The notes under the pieces were generated by a model that did no database searches, was not told the origin of the DNA, and saw only the letters and a list, made by a program, of their open reading frames with translations. DNA of 64,000 nucleotides from the NCBI GenBank assembly GCA_963082975.1, contig OY720344.1:93997228-94061227 (forward strand). The letters run 5' to 3'. Below are positions 12,377-25,900 of the stretch, one piece after another. The stretch's first letter is position 1, and each line of letters opens with the position of its first letter. This stretch comes from Labia minor (taxonomy: Eukaryota > Arthropoda > Insecta > Dermaptera > Spongiphoridae). Position numbers and translations under genes: made by a program.

Positions 12377-15300
12377 CTTAATCTTAAATATTCATAGTTC
12401 ATATGGAATATTTTTTTTTAAAGTACCGGGCGGCGGCTTGGTGAACCAGGTACTATTATATTAAATCGAATGATATATATTTTTAATATTAATCAAATAT
12501 TAAATATTAATCAAAATTTTAAAAGTTTATTTTATTCAATAAATTAGATCTGTGATCTAATTTTGAATCTTCTTAAAACAATATATAATATGATTAAAAT
12601 TCACGAAATATTTAATTATGGATCAAATAGTGAAGACCTAAAGACTTAACAAACTGTGAACGGGAGTTCAAAATCTTACCAAATTTAAAAATTTAAAAAT
12701 TGATTTATTTAATAAAAATATAATTGGAAAATAAAATCTAAGCTTGACTGAAATGTGATTAGATTTGATCAACAGTCTTAAAGATATTACAAATATGCAA
12801 ATAAATATTTTTTGGTAGTGAAAAATTTTAAAATAAATAAATAATATTATTAAAAGTATTGAAAAAGGAGAAAAAAAAATTACTCTAATTATAAAATATA
12901 TCAATATCATAGTGTCCAATATTTATAATTCATTTTTTTTTTTATTAATTATTTTTTAATATTCCGTGAGAAATAGTTTTTTCCCATTTCATCCTATAAT
13001 AAATTTGATAGTCCTCACTTTATTATAAAATGAAAGAAAAAGAATAAAACGAACCTTTGCAGAAACGCCTGAAATCAGTTTTCCTGGTGATCTTTTCTTT
13101 TTTCTCACTGCAAACGATGTAAAAGGCATAATCATCTCGGTCATTCCATAACCATTATAGGCTGGAATATGTTTCTTTTCTATAAAATCGGCAATATCAT
13201 CTGGCAATTGAGCACCACCATACAAAATCTCCTTGAGGGATGACGTATCGTAGGACGACCAATCGAATTTCATCAACGCTCCCAAATAGCCAACAGTGAT
13301 TACAACAAATTCAATCTAATATCAATAAATAAAATTAAGGAAAATGTTTATATTCATTAAATAAATAATTCTTAAAAAATATACTACCTTGTATTTTTCT
13401 ATAGAACTCAAAAATGTGTCACAATCAAAAAGAAGAAGAATATTTATTGCTCCACTGAATAGTGCTAAAAATCGTGTCATCAATCCAGTAACCCAATAAC
13501 CACCTACAATATCCATATAATTTAATAGTAAAATAATTATATAAATAACTATAATATCCAAATTATTATCTTATCTTATTATACTAGCAAAAATTGTATA
13601 TATATTATTATTATCAGATTTTCCTCCCGCAATTCTTTTTTAATTGATATTGTATTAATATTTTATATTTAAAAAAAAAATTAAATTTTAAAATTTTTTA
13701 TTTAATTTCGAAATAAAATTAAAAGTATTTATTTTAATAATATTTTAGAAAAAAATTACGAAATATATTTATCATTCTCACACCAAAAAAAAAATATTCA
13801 TGAAGTTAAAAACATATGAAGGAAGGAATTTCAAATAAATTGTTGAATAAATTTTTTATAATAATATTAAATAAATTATATTATATTAAATGTTTTTTAG
13901 ATTAAATTATAAATAATATAAATGATTGTTGATTATTATAAATAAAAAGAAAAAATATAACGTGCTTTCTTAATCCGCATTTCTTAATTAAAATATAGAC
14001 AAGTGTCAATATAATTTCAGAATTAATGTTATTATCAGAAGTAATCATTGGTCAAAACAGTGTATAAGCCATTACTACTTTGAAAAATATATTATAAAAC
14101 ATAAGTGATCTAATTATAACAACATATAAGATCAAATATTTTATCAAGTAAATTTGAATATATTTTTCATCTTGAAATGAAAATCAAGTTATTTTAATTA
14201 ATTAGTACCATTCTAGGAAGCATATTTTTGATGGGTCATTTTTGAAAACCCATTTAACAATTTTTTATAATAATAAATTATATAAATTTGTTAAAGGGTC
14301 GAGCGATAGCTCAGTGTTCCACGTACTATAGCTATACGAGGCAATTCACAAAGTAGGTTACGCGCGTTTTGGTATTAAGACAAAACTAGTAAGTACAGGA
14401 AAATGTTTTTTATTATATACACATTTGAAAGAGCAACTATTTTTCTAAATAATCGCCAAAAAATTGAGACATTTATCGTAGCGATGAACAAACTTCGAAA
14501 TTCCTTCCTTTTATAAATCCGCCGCCTGAGTGTAGAACCAGTCAGTCACGGCCGCGTGGAGATTGTCCTCGTTATCAAAACTCTGATAGGTATTGCCAAA
14601 CATTGCGAAACCTAAGAAGGGCAATTCAAAACAAGCGAAGAGGGAAACTCAACTCAAAAGTGTTGTTTTTGCACGACAATGCGCGACCTCACATGGCAAA
14701 TGTCACACAGAATCTCCTTCAGACCTTCAAGTGGGAGGTTTTCCTCATCCGCCGAATAGCCCAGATCTTGCACCAAGTAACTTCCACTTGTTTCCAAAGA
14801 TGAAGTCCTGGCTTGCAACGTAGCGTTTTGATGACGACGACGATCTCCGCGCGGCCATGACTGACTGGCTCAACACTCAGGCGGCGGATTTCTATGAGAA
14901 AGGAAGCTTGTTGATCCCTACGATAAATGTCTCAACTTTTTTGGCGATTATGTAGAAAAATAGTATTTTAGTTGCTCTTTCAAAGGTATATAGTAAAAAA
15001 CATTTTCCTGTACTAGTTTTGTCTTAATTCCAAAACGTAACCTACTTTGTGAATTACCCTCGTATATATTATCTTTAAATAAAAAGATATTTGTGAATCT
15101 GATAATTATAATATTAAACAAAGTTGTATACAAAGGAATATTCGTTTATATAATTTTATTATAGATTTTTAATGATGAGAAAAATATTGTATTCAAAATT
15201 TTACAATTTAAGGGTCCTCAACTTAAATTTATATAATAAACCTGGGCTAGGGGATTTAGAAACTTATAAATCCTTGGGTAACATCTAAGTACCAAAAACT

Positions 15301-15488
15301 CTTAAACAAATAAATCAAATTGGTGCTTCAACGTGTGTTTGAATTTAAATTAATATTTTTAAATTTTTATTTTTACTATCTCGCCAGAGATAGTATTGCG
15401 ATCACGAAAATTTTCGATGTTGAGATTTTGATGTTTTTATACGTTTTGAAGGTTCCTGAATCATTTTCACTAAGGTTGAGAAAAATGT

Positions 15489-15531
<43 letters not shown>

Positions 15532-18500
15532 GACAAGATTACGCAAAAACGGTTTGAGCTAGAATGATGAAATTTGGTACATGGACATTATTCAAGATTC
15601 ATAGTTTTCTATCAACTTTTGAGAAATGTAGCTCAACCGGAAGAGGGTCATTACCTACAACGTTTTGATTTTTTTTCCTCTAAAGTGACCGTAAAAATAA
15701 AAATATATGTTTGATAATTTTTCACATGATTAATAATTGTATAAAACTGCTATATATAGAATTTCAGCTTGATTGAATTGCTGTAAGTACCAGATTTAAT
15801 TTTTTAACACTGCAAATCTCACGCACCAACAAGTGCCATGGTGCCATCAATAAAAAGCCAAACATGCGCTGGTTTAATATTTATTATTTATAATTTATAT
15901 TTAATTAAATTTAATTTAAATATAATATATTATGTTATTTAATCCAAATCAAATTGCGAGATAGTCGAGTGGAGACACTCCAGCTTATTTTAATTTTAGT
16001 ATTAGATTAATAAAATATTATGGTTATTTTTTTAGACTACATTCACTATGTATTATACTCTCCATATGTAGTTTATAAAGTGTCAAATTCTAATAAAAAA
16101 TAATATAAAATATGGAAGAATATTATATTATATGTAAATAATTCGTATATATTATTAATTTACAGATTAGATTATAAATTAAAAAAAATAAGAAGAGATT
16201 TAAAATATTAATGTATACTGATTCACATAAAATAAAAATAATGTAAATAAACACACAAAGTTTCATAAATCATAAACCATCTCTACAGCAGTTTAGGGGC
16301 CCAAGAAAGAAAATATTCTGCTATTCAACAAAATTATTTTATTGAAATTTTATATTATTGGTAAAATGAATAAAAATATTAAAATTAATGTATTTTTATA
16401 TAATGTTAATTGATGTCATTGATGTTATCTGATCTATAAATTAATAGATTAATATTAATTTACCTTAATGTTCGAAAATAAGCAAGTAAGACTTGAATAA
16501 AAATAAATATATAGATAGATTTTAGATATTTATATATTTTTATAACATTATTTATATTATTATTATAATTATTTTTTATAACATTTTTATAAGATTAATG
16601 AAAATCTTTTTATTTTTATATTTTTTGAAAAAAAAAATAATTTCATAAAAAAAATTTACTTTATTAAGTTTAAATGAATATGAATATTCTATGACAATAA
16701 GTATTATATATTTTTTTACCTGTTAATGAAGTAATGGTTGTATATTTTCTATTGATTATAGATTCTTGAAAAAAAGAGTACATAAGTGATTTTTCCGAAT
16801 GACGGACTCCTTTCTGTGGCCCAGTTGAACCAGAGGAAGGCATTACTACACAACAGTGCTCTTCTAATTCCTTTTCTGGAAGCTGTAATATCCATACATT
16901 TAAAATAATCCTTATCCTTAAGTGTATAAAAAGACTATTTTATTAAATATTTACCTGAAAAGGTATAAATTTATCATTATCTAAGGTAGGTTCATTCCAT
17001 ATTTCCGACAAAAATAAACAATTGGCAAAGTCTTCGTGTTCCTCCTTGGATCCAATGACAATGAATTGGACTGAATCCTTCTTATCCTGGTAGATCTTTC
17101 TACATGCCTCTCTTAAACGTGGATAAACTTTCTTTGATGAAATTATCACTTTAGCCCCATAACTCGAAAGATGATGTACGTAATCGTCTATAAAATTCTT
17201 ATCATTACCATATATAACAAAAAAAATCTTTAAGATTTAAGTCTATTTTAGCTATACTTTACATTTATATGTTTTTTATAAGTTTTATTTTTATATTTTA
17301 AATGAATTTTTAAATTATGAACACAAATTCTGAAGGTTATACCAATTAAACTTCGATTGGATGAATACAAATTAAATTAAAAAACTTAACTTATCATTTT
17401 ACATTTTACTTCAAAATATTTATAAAAATCAATAAATTTTCTATTTATCTCATAACAATAAATGAAATTAGATATTGTGTAGTCATATGAAGACAGGTCA
17501 ATAAGTCGGCGACTTTTTGTATGTAACGCAGGTTTTTTGATAAAAAATTATTTTATTATTTAATATAGTCTCCTTTGAGCTCTAGACACTTCGTCCAATG
17601 TTTCTCCAATTTTTTATTCCTTCCAAAAAATAAGATTTGTCGAGGACATCAAAATAGGTATTTGTGAGATGATTTCATCGTTGGAGTCAAATCTCTTTCG
17701 TCTCCGCCGAACCATTTCTTCAGGTTTGGAAATAAAAAATAGTCACTCGGAGCTAAATCCGAATAATAGGAGGGATGATGGAGCAACTCGTATCCTAATA
17801 CATGGATTTTTATGGAAATTCACTTGTTTCTATTTTCTTCTCAAATCACTAGGTAGTCTGCTATTTTGTCAAACAAAACTAAAAGACCCAGCTGGTTCGA
17901 ATTACCACACGAGTTAGCTGATAGTTACCTCATGGCAGGGTTAGTGTTGCTATTTCATTTAAGAGACGGAAAATTCAAAAAGTCACGGACTTATTGACCT
18001 GCCCTCATATTATTTATATTATTCTTTCCAGAGCCCGCTCTAGGGGGCGACAAACATGGCATTTGTATATAGAAGTCTCAAGTTATTCTTTTGCTCGGGG
18101 CGCCGTAAATATTAGAGCGGGCGCTGATTTTTCTAAATAAAATCAAACATTTCAGTATCTAAATTAATAAAGATAGATTTAGTTTTTACTTATGTCAAAA
18201 CAGTCATTGATTGGGGCGCATGGGCTTCCATTCCAGAGACAGGCGAGAAAACAGGGTGTAAATTCCAATTCGTTGCCAAAACAAGTTATAACCAGATCGT
18301 TGGGTCCACAACCAAGTTTTGAGAGAGTTATACTAAGTGCTTTACCTTGGTGCAGCAGTTCTCCGTATGTTATTCCCTCATTAGTTAATCCATTAATCTA
18401 CAAATTGTATATTATTATTACTAGTTACTCATACAATAGAATTACTGAAATATTTATTGTGGAAATAATTATCTTTAAAGAAAAACTAGAGTACTTTTGT

Positions 18501-20479
18501 TCTTTTTAAAATATCACATTTAGATTGAAAACTCGACTAAATTATTTAAAAAAAAATTCCCCGAAAAGATGAAAAACACAAGTAGATGACTTTATTAAAT
18601 TATTATTAACTCTCTTTCACTCGATATCCAATATTTTATTTTGTTACTTGAATTCGTTTAATTATCAATCTCTCATTTTTGCCACTTGACTTGTTCTTAA
18701 TAACGATATTGATTTTTAATTTATAAAGATATCCAATATAATCTAAAAACGTTTATATTAAAAAAAATAATTATTACATTCCCATTTTAAATATTTAAAT
18801 TATTGTATGTTCTAATTTTTTATTAATATATTTTATTACTTGAAAATCAGTTTTATATATAATGCAATTTTCCAATATTTTTGTAAATTATAAATTCCCA
18901 CTAAAAAGTTAGTTACGACAAGTTCCGATTTTGAACACAAGAGTGAACCACCAGATGATATAGCATGGGTTTATTCTTTGCCTAATATAATTTGAAATAT
19001 TAATAAAGTATAATATTGATAATTAATCTATACATCTATATAATAAATGCAAACGATATCAATGCAAATTTCAAATGATTTATAATCATTTTAAAATTTT
19101 GTTTTATTTATGTATTTATTTAAAAAAATTATTATTTACAAATCTCTGAACGAATTGTAAAAAGATTACCATGAAATAATGATATTTTAAAAATAAATAA
19201 AAATGTCTTTTATTTTCTTTAAATATGTTTTTTTATAAATGTTATTTCGTTAATTTAATATAATCCTGATGAGGTCCCTAATAGAGAATAAAATAAATTT
19301 TGTATTATTTATTAATATCATAACTAATCTCTCGATGCCAATTGAGCTAATTATAATTTAAAAATAATAATTATTAAATATTAAATAAATTTATATTTAA
19401 ATGCATTTTTATAACAAAAATTCTTTATTACTATCTCGCCAGAGATAGTATTGCGATCACGAAATTTTCGATGTCGCGATTTTGATGTTTTTATACGTTT
19501 TGAAGGTCCCTGAGTCATTTTCACTAAGGTTGAGAAAAATGTATGTGGGTGTGTATGTGTGTATGTAGACAAGATTACGCAAAAAGGGTTTGAGGTGGAA
19601 TAATGAAATTTGGTACACGGACATTATTTAAAATTCGTAGTTTTCTATCATATTTTGAGACATGTAGCTCATCCGGAAGTGGGTTATTACCTACCAAGTT
19701 TTCAATTTTTTCCCTCTAAACTGCCCGTAAAAATAAAGATATATGTTTGATAGTTTTTCACATGATTAAAAATTGTATAAAATTTGTATATATAAAATTT
19801 AAGCTTGATGGATTCGCTGAAAGTTTCGGAATTAATTTTTAACACTGCAAATCACGCTCCAGCACGTCACGTGGTGCCATCAACAAAGAGCCAAACATTA
19901 AATATTATTTATTAATTTCAATTTATAATTTATAATTAATTAAATTTAATTTAAATATAATATAGGTTAATTAATCCAATTCAAATTTGTAAAATAGTCG
20001 AGTGGAGACACTCCAGATTTTTTAATCATAGCTTAAAGAAAATAACTATTTTTCTTCAAATCGTTACTAAATATTTTCTACTGTATTTTGAGATAGAAGC
20101 CTTCGATTACAAATAAGTTTAATTAATCAATAGGAAAAAAAATAATTACTGAAAAAAATAATTGTGATATTAACAAAAAATAAAATAATGGAGAAAACAA
20201 ACAAATTTTAAATAAAACAAATAGAAAAATAGTATTTAAATAAAGAGTTGTTTATTTTTTTTTTCAATTTAATTTGTTTATCAATGGATTAGAACCAGTT
20301 TGATTTCATTTAAGGTTAATATAATTCTTTTTTAATATTTTAATATCTCATATTACCTCAGCATAAGTTTTCGGATCATGTTTAATGATTCTGTTCCATA
20401 AGTATTTGCCAAAAGTTACGTTGGGGCATAAATTTGCATTATCATCTTTCTCTCCATGTAAAATATATTTATCTTCCAT
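10632..20479 (-). CDS. ACS1: luciferase-like acyl-CoA synthetase (ANL superfamily), 540 aa
   Basis: Ten exons, 5' to 3' on the minus strand: 20479-20357, 18397-18190, 17187-16955, 16882-16720, 13503-13388, 13315-13055, 12061-11933, 11315-11183, 11035-10904, 10756-10632. All have GT-AG borders; phases after exons 1-9 are 0,1,0,1,0,0,0,1,1. The product is 540 residues (Photinus luciferase has 550). The start M-E-D-K-Y-I-L-H-G matches the family N-terminus. Motifs in order: S-S-G-S-T-G-P-Q-K-G-V P-loop, N-G-Y-G-M-T-E, T-G-D-L-A-Y-Y, hinge D-R-I-K-E-L-I-K, and P-K-T-S-T-G-K with the catalytic lysine. The usual Gly after I-K-Y-K is Ser. The luciferase HHGF site is replaced (G-G-Y-W-V-T-G). It ends I-T-A-H, with no peroxisome signal. 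Family role: ATP-dependent adenylation of a carboxylate, then transfer to CoA; substrate unknown. Intron 4 (3.2 kb) holds a mariner and a HINE-like element, intron 2 a mariner derivative, intron 1 a HINE-like copy. Confidence 0.94.
12421..12458 (+). repeat. short tRNA-like SINE head relic in ACS1 intron 6
   Basis: A G+C-rich island in A+T-rich intron (agtaccgggcggcggcttgg then tgaaccaggtact). Similar islands occur at 14296-14336, 21384-21415 and 37505-37545. They resemble truncated tRNA-derived SINE heads. Weak evidence. Confidence 0.3.
13563..13790 (-). repeat. A+T-rich dispersed repeat, family R2
   Basis: The inverse of this stretch matches 21650-21995 at both ends (taatttcgaaataaaatt and actagcaaaaattgtatata regions) with the middle missing. 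A third copy lies near 34040-34140 (minus). No coding capacity; probably a MITE family. Confidence 0.5.
14296..14336 (+). repeat. tRNA-like SINE head relic
   Basis: The sequence gcgatagctcagtgttccac resembles a tRNA D-arm with an A-box (TAGCTCAGTGG-like). It is cut at 14336 by the mariner element that follows, so the SINE relic is older than that insertion. Confidence 0.35.
14337..15062 (+). mobile_element. mariner-type transposon with long terminal inverted repeats, internally deleted
   Basis: It is flanked by TA on both sides (14335-14336, 15063-15064). The first and last ~120 bases are inverted copies (start cgaggcaattcacaaagtag). The centre encodes, in more than one frame, the C-terminal half of a mariner transposase: H-D-N-A-R-P-H near 14672 and P-D-L-A-P-S-N-F-H-L-F near 14765, the second and third catalytic Asp regions. 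The N-terminal DNA-binding half is absent and a stop follows W-L-A-T, so it is a dead copy of about 726 bases in ACS1 intron 4. Confidence 0.88.
15374..15984 (-). mobile_element. HINE-like (Helentron-associated) element, copy 1
   Basis: One end has a perfect hairpin at 15375-15394 (actatctc, loop gcca, gagatagt). The other end carries gcgagatagt inside, the inverse of the first bases of that hairpin, and finishes gtggagacactccagct. A (GT)n microsatellite sits at 15488-15523. Subterminal inverted repeats, an inner microsatellite and a terminal hairpin are the layout known for Helentron-associated elements such as DINE-1. It is given as minus because the hairpin end is taken as the 3' end. Confidence 0.65.
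17488..18007 (-). mobile_element. mariner-type deletion derivative, family M1, copy 2
   Basis: Same family as 1900-2411: same ends (gacaggtcaataagtc and inverse), TA duplications at 17486-17487 and 18008-18009, and the same inner remnant of a transposase C-terminus. It lies in ACS1 intron 2. Both copies keep the same part of the gene at about the same length, so they probably spread after the deletion arose. Confidence 0.85.
18032..18135. repeat. small inverted-ended repeat in ACS1 intron 2
   Basis: Starts agagcccgctctagggggcg and ends tattagagcgggcgct, imperfect inverses. A similar G+C-rich patch lies at 58326-58400. Likely a short MITE. Confidence 0.45.
19430..20017 (-). mobile_element. 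HINE-like element, copy 2
   Basis: Begins with the same terminal hairpin (actatctc gcca gagatagt) and ends gtggagacactccaga. The subterminal repeat at the far end is slightly decayed and the GT-rich stretch is short. It lies in ACS1 intron 1. Confidence 0.65.
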
Positions 20480-20640
20480 TTGTAAAAACTTTATATATTT
20501 AATCAACAAATTTTCAAATGATTACTTTTGAATATCTTACTGCTGTTATATATAACATCCCCCACTCTCATTTCTTGGAAAGTCTTCTTTATCAGCAAAG
20601 TGAACTTTTTCGACCCAAATAAATAAAGTGAGATTTTTAT

Positions 20641-20642
<2 letters not shown>

Positions 20643-20686
<44 letters not shown>

Positions 20687-20692
20687 TATATA
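20643..20692. repeat. (TA)n microsatellite upstream of ACS1
   Basis: A long uninterrupted TA dinucleotide run. It reads as tyrosine/isoleucine in an open frame but is not coding. Confidence 0.9.
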
Positions 20693-21629
20693 ATTAACAT
20701 AATCATTTATTACTAAAGATAAAGAAGATCTCTTTATTTCATTTTATTGTTTGGTTTAAAAGGTCAAAGTTTGAAAAATCGTCAACGTTCTTTTACTTTT
20801 TGTTGAATGCCTTTTAAGAAAATTATGAGAGGATTTTAAAAAAATTTTAAATTTATTAAATAAATAATAAAAAAAAAATTAAAATTAATTGTAAAATTAA
20901 AGAAATATTGTGATTAATTAGAATATTATTTAAATTGAGATTAACAATAAAAATAAATTTAAAAAAATACTTATATTTTTAATTTTCTACTAAAGTTTGT
21001 ACAAATCCTGTTTTTTATGAAGAGTGAAGGAAGAAACTTCGTTTGTTTAAACTCGTGCTTATAATTATTGTTAATGAGCAGATAAAAAAATCTTACATAA
21101 TAAAAAAACTAAACGAATTATTATTATTATTATTATTATCCAATCAAATTTTTATGTATTTGGGAAAGGTATATTGTAAATCTACCAAATATTATACGTA
21201 TTCTAAATTTTAGTTTAGAAAATTTAATAAAAGATTTATTAATTTTATTAGTATTTATCATGTGAATTGTGTATTTAGTTTATTCATATTGATAAAAAAT
21301 AATGATGAACATGCTCAATCATTCTGAATATAAAATTATTATTTTTTATTTAAGAATTTAACTTGATAAATATTATATAAGTACCGGGACCCCGAGCCTC
21401 GGCTCGGTACTTAAGTTAAAAAAAATAATTCATTATTATTGGGTTTGGCTGGTAATATTAATACTTGAGACACCGAGCTGAAATACAATTCTTTAATTAT
21501 TTATTACAATTATTAAATGTTGCATCATTGCATCAATCTGAATAAAATGAATGGAACTTGGTGTCCTCAATAATACATAAATATGTATTATTAGGTATGT
21601 TTCTAAGTGAATGAATATTTTTTTTTATT

Positions 21630-21995
21630 GGAAGAATGATAAATATATATCGTAATTTATAATTATAAAATATTATTAAAATATATATTTTTAATTTTAT
21701 TTCGAAATTAAATTAAAAATTTTAAAATATTTTAAATATAAAAAATATTAATACAATAACCTTTAAAAAAAGGCGGGAGTCAAATTTCAATATGGATGCC
21801 ATTTTTGACGTCTCCATATATAATTTTAAATTAAGAAAAAACTAATGAAAATGTATTTTTCCAGAGATATGAACAATAAAATTCAATTTTTCTTTATAAA
21901 TACTATATCTAGTGTGAATTTCAAAAAAATCGTTAGAGCGGTTTTTGAGAACCCATGGCTATATATACAAACAATTTTAGCTAGCATAATAAGAT
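21630..21995 (+). repeat. composite dispersed repeat (families R1/R2)
   Basis: The left part matches the inverse of 13600-13790. The middle shares ataattttaaattaagaaaa and neighbouring words with 740-770 and 44480-44510. The right end (ttagctagcataataagata) matches the inverse of 13563-13595. R1 and R2 may therefore be parts of one larger element. Confidence 0.5.
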
Positions 21996-22667
21996 AAGAT
22001 TTATGTCTTGATTTCATGAGTTATTCGTACAATAATATTTTTCATTTAAAAGCAAATTAAATTTCAGATTAGTATTTGTTAATGCAAATTTTATTTATGA
22101 AAAATCTAATTTATATAAAAAAGTGTAATTTATATTAATAATAATAATCAGAAAGAATTAGAGAAAGAATTGGGCGTAAAATTATTAAATTAAGTTAAGA
22201 AAATTAAAAAAAATACTAAAAAGTTATTCAGTGAGAATCAATAATTCTGATAAAATAATTTTGTATTATTTAATAATTCCATAGCTACTACGAACTACTT
22301 TAAATTTAACCTTGCTAATTACTAAATTAAACCTAAACAATTCCATCATAATGTTGGAATAATTTCAACAATTCAAGTAATTTTAAAAATTTTCTAAAAT
22401 TAATTTTTTTTTTAAATTTAAATTTTATTTTTAGTTTTCGCGCACCTTCAAAACTGTTTTCAAACAGATCACGGGGCCGACTTAAAATTTGCTGATTTTT
22501 TGTGCCCAATATGGTTGCGATCCAGGCCGAAATTTTCAACGTACCTCCCTAGGGGGAGGTTTATTTCAAATTTCATTTCAATTGGTTCTGTGGATTTTGA
22601 GTTTTCGTGGTGTGTGAGTGAACAATACGTCTATCAGTGGTATTTGAGCTTTATATTCCTATATACA

Positions 22668-22912
22668 TGTAAAATTGGAAGGTCTTTGGAGTTTACGGCG
22701 GAATAAAAAACGAGTTCCTAGAAAATTAGGTAATCGAATTTTAATGTCCTTAACTAGTTCTATTTACAAATGATCTATATACAAGTCTTTCACACGCATG
22801 CAATATCTATTTACGGGTTTTCATCAATTCGCGCGATGCTCCTTTTCATATTTCTTCACATTCATGAAGTGGCGCTACTTTCCAGTCTGTTACCGGCTAT
22901 TTCAAATTTACA
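22668..22912 (-). repeat. LTR of the Ty3/gypsy element (3' LTR on element strand)
   Basis: 245 bases, starting tgtaaaattggaaggtcttt on the plus strand and ending caaatttaca. It repeats directly at 27081-27325 with no difference that I could see. Confidence 0.93.
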
Positions 22913-25900
22913 TCTCCCTCCCTCAGTTTATTTACTCAACTGAGAAAAAAGGTAAGAGTTTGTTTGCATGGAATAGAGTATACTGTTTACCTTTTTTTGG
23001 TAGGTTTACTTTGTAAACTGAATTTGAAATTTTTTCTATTATTTCATATGGGCCATTTCTTACTTTACTCAATTTGTTTCTATTAAGTTTATTCCCCATA
23101 TCTACAAACACTTTATCGCCTATTTCAAATTTGTGATCTTTTCTATTTTTATTTATTCTAGTTCTATTCTTCTCCCATGAATTTCTTGAATTTTTTATTG
23201 CCAATTTCCTATCCTCTTTCAAATCTGATTCTTTTCTTAATTCCTCAGGTAAAATATAAGTTTCTTTTCCTAATAATAAATATTGTGGAGCGAACCCTGT
23301 GGACGAGTGTATAGTTCTATTGTATTCATTCACACATGCCTTTGCTATATTTGGCCAAGGCTTTTTTGAATTATGTTCATTCCATTTTATTCTAATTCTG
23401 TTCGAAAGAGATTGATTCAAACGCTCATTTAAACCATTGGATTGAGGGTTGTCAACAGTTGTAAAAATTAATTTTATATTCATTTTTCCAATATAATCCT
23501 TAAACAAACTAGAATTTAATCCACTATACTGATCCGTTAGTAAAATCTCTATATTATTTTTATCTGTTATTGGTTTCATTAGTTTGATATAATCTTTTGC
23601 AGTTTGCGTGCTTGAAGTGAGTATCCACGCGTATCTGCTGAAATGATCAACCAATAAATGTAAAAATTTCTTTTTTGATCGACCACCTCCAAAGCCACCT
23701 ACTGTGTCGATGGACATTATTTGGAACGGTTTTGTTGCTGGACCCAATTGTGATAGTTCTCCAATTAATCTTTTCCTCCTAGTTTTGTTTTCTAGGCATA
23801 ATATACACTGATCGCAATATTCACTTACCAGCTGATTCATATTTTTAAAATAATAATGAGATATCAACTTTTTTATTATTTGTTGTTTACCGATATGCCC
23901 ATAATATTCATGTATTTTTTTAATTAAATTTACTCCAAATAACTTTGACACATATATACGTGTTCTTTTGTTCAAATTTTTGAAATAAATATTTCCCTTT
24001 TTTGTTATTTTTTTAGACTCACTTATTTCTTTTTCATTCAGCGTTTGGTCACTAACAATGTCCTCAACTGATACCATATTGACAATTTTTAATATGTCGT
24101 CTTCATTTTCAAAGCTTTCAAGTACTGGGTTCCGAGACAACGAATCAGCTTCTAAGTTGTCTTTCCCAGGGGCGTATATGATTTTGAATGAGTATTGAGA
24201 TAATTGCAGAATTAGATCCCCAAGAGGCTCATCTGGTCTTGCTTTGACTTTAAGATTTTCTAAGGGTTTATGATCAGTTACGACCGTAAAATTCTTTCCA
24301 ATTAGCCAGTATTGCCAAAATTTTAAAGCCTCCTTTATCGCTAAACATTCCAAATATATTGCCTTTTTCTTTTTTTGAACTTCATTCAATTTTTTGGAAA
24401 AATAGGCAACTGGGTGTAAATTTCCAGCTTTATCTGGTTGTTTCAAAACAGCACCCAAACCCTCTAAAGATGCATCTGTATAAATTATAACTTCTTTTTC
24501 AGGGTCGTATATAGCCAAGATAGGTTCCGAGCATAAAAGTATTTTTATTCTTTCAAATGATTCTTGGCATCTATCATCCCAATTGAATTTAACATCTTTC
24601 CTAAGTAGATTATGCAAAGGTTCTAAAATTTTTACAGAGTTTTCTATATATTTATGGTAAAAGTTAATTTTACCCAAAAATTGTCTAATGTTATTTTTGT
24701 TTTTAGGTTTACTAAAATTTTTTATAGATATTAAATTGTCTTTATATGGCTTTATTTTATTTTTTTCTATTATGTGCCCCAAATATTTTATGGAATGTTT
24801 GGCTAAATTACATTTCGACAATTTCATTTTAAAACCTTCTTTTTTTATTACATTTATTAATATTTCTATATGTTTTATATGCTCGTCCCATGATTTTGAG
24901 AAAACCAAGATATCATCTATGTAGTTTATACAAAATGTATTTAGGTTATTTCTTTTTATTATGTTTGCTAATGCCCTTTGGAAAATAGCAGAGCTGTTCC
25001 TGAGACCAAAAGGACATACCTTCCACTGATAGTGTCCATTTTGCGTCACAAATGCCGATTTTTCTCTGTCTTTCTTTCTTAGTGCAATAGACCAGAAAGC
25101 CGAGTTTATATCAAATGTAGAAAACCAAGTACAATTTCCCACTTTAACGACTATATCTTCAATTCTCGGAAAGGGGTAATTCTCATTCTGAAGAAGCCTG
25201 TTTATTTCACGATAATCTATACATAATCTTGTTCTCCTATTATCTTCCTTTTTATATACCATTGTGACAGGTGAACCAAAAGGTGAGGTTGATTCTTCAA
25301 TTATATTTGATTTTAAAAGTTCTTCAATTTGTGTGTCAATTTCTTTTTGGTCTATAATTGAACATCTATACGTTTTTTTATATATATATTTGTATTCTTT
25401 TAATGATATCTTTGCTTCCACATTCCTAACTAAACCCACGTCGTATTTATCTTTGGCGAAAACATCTTTATTCTTTTCTAACAATGTAATTATTCTTTCT
25501 TTTTCTTTTTCATTTAAATGATTTAAAAATATTTTATAATCTTCCAATTTTATATATTCATTGATATATATTTCATTTTGAATCAAATCTTCTCTTTTTA
25601 ATTTTTTTTCTTCTTTTTTAAATTCTAATTTATTATCATAAATCTCTTTTCTCTCATATCTATCAATATGAATTGTTTTTTTATTAATTTTTTGAAAAAC
25701 GTTCAAATTGTCATCTAGACATAATTTAAATTTTTTTATAGCATCTAGGCCTAAAATCAAATCAAAGGATAATTTATCATTCTTTACGACATGTAAATCC
25801 AAGATATTTTCAATTTTTCCTATATTCAACTTTACTCAAATTTGCCCCTTACTATGATTCAAACCATTTAAAGTTTTAAATGTAATTTTATTATCATCTA

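Larger units (their letters stand above)
20480..22667. other. 5' flank of ACS1 and spacer
   Basis: The ACS1 start lies just left. There is a (TA)n run at about 20643-20692, about 165 bases upstream of the start. A small G+C-rich palindromic island is at 21384-21415 (agtaccgggaccccgagcct and its near inverse), and an R1/R2-type repeat at 21630-21995. No exon seen. No promoter motif can be told apart in such A+T-rich DNA. Confidence 0.45.

Noticed and set aside
12668-12919. Open frame rich in Ile/Phe on the minus strand
   Set aside because: It lies in ACS1 intron 6 and is A+T-rich DNA read as hydrophobic codons; no family signal.
15320-15532. Open frame ending in a Val-Cys run
   Set aside because: The run is the GT microsatellite of the HINE-like element, not coding sequence.
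22668-22932. A possible env gene in the Ty3/gypsy element
   Set aside because: Pol runs to about 20 bases from the purine tract before the LTR, leaving no room for env.
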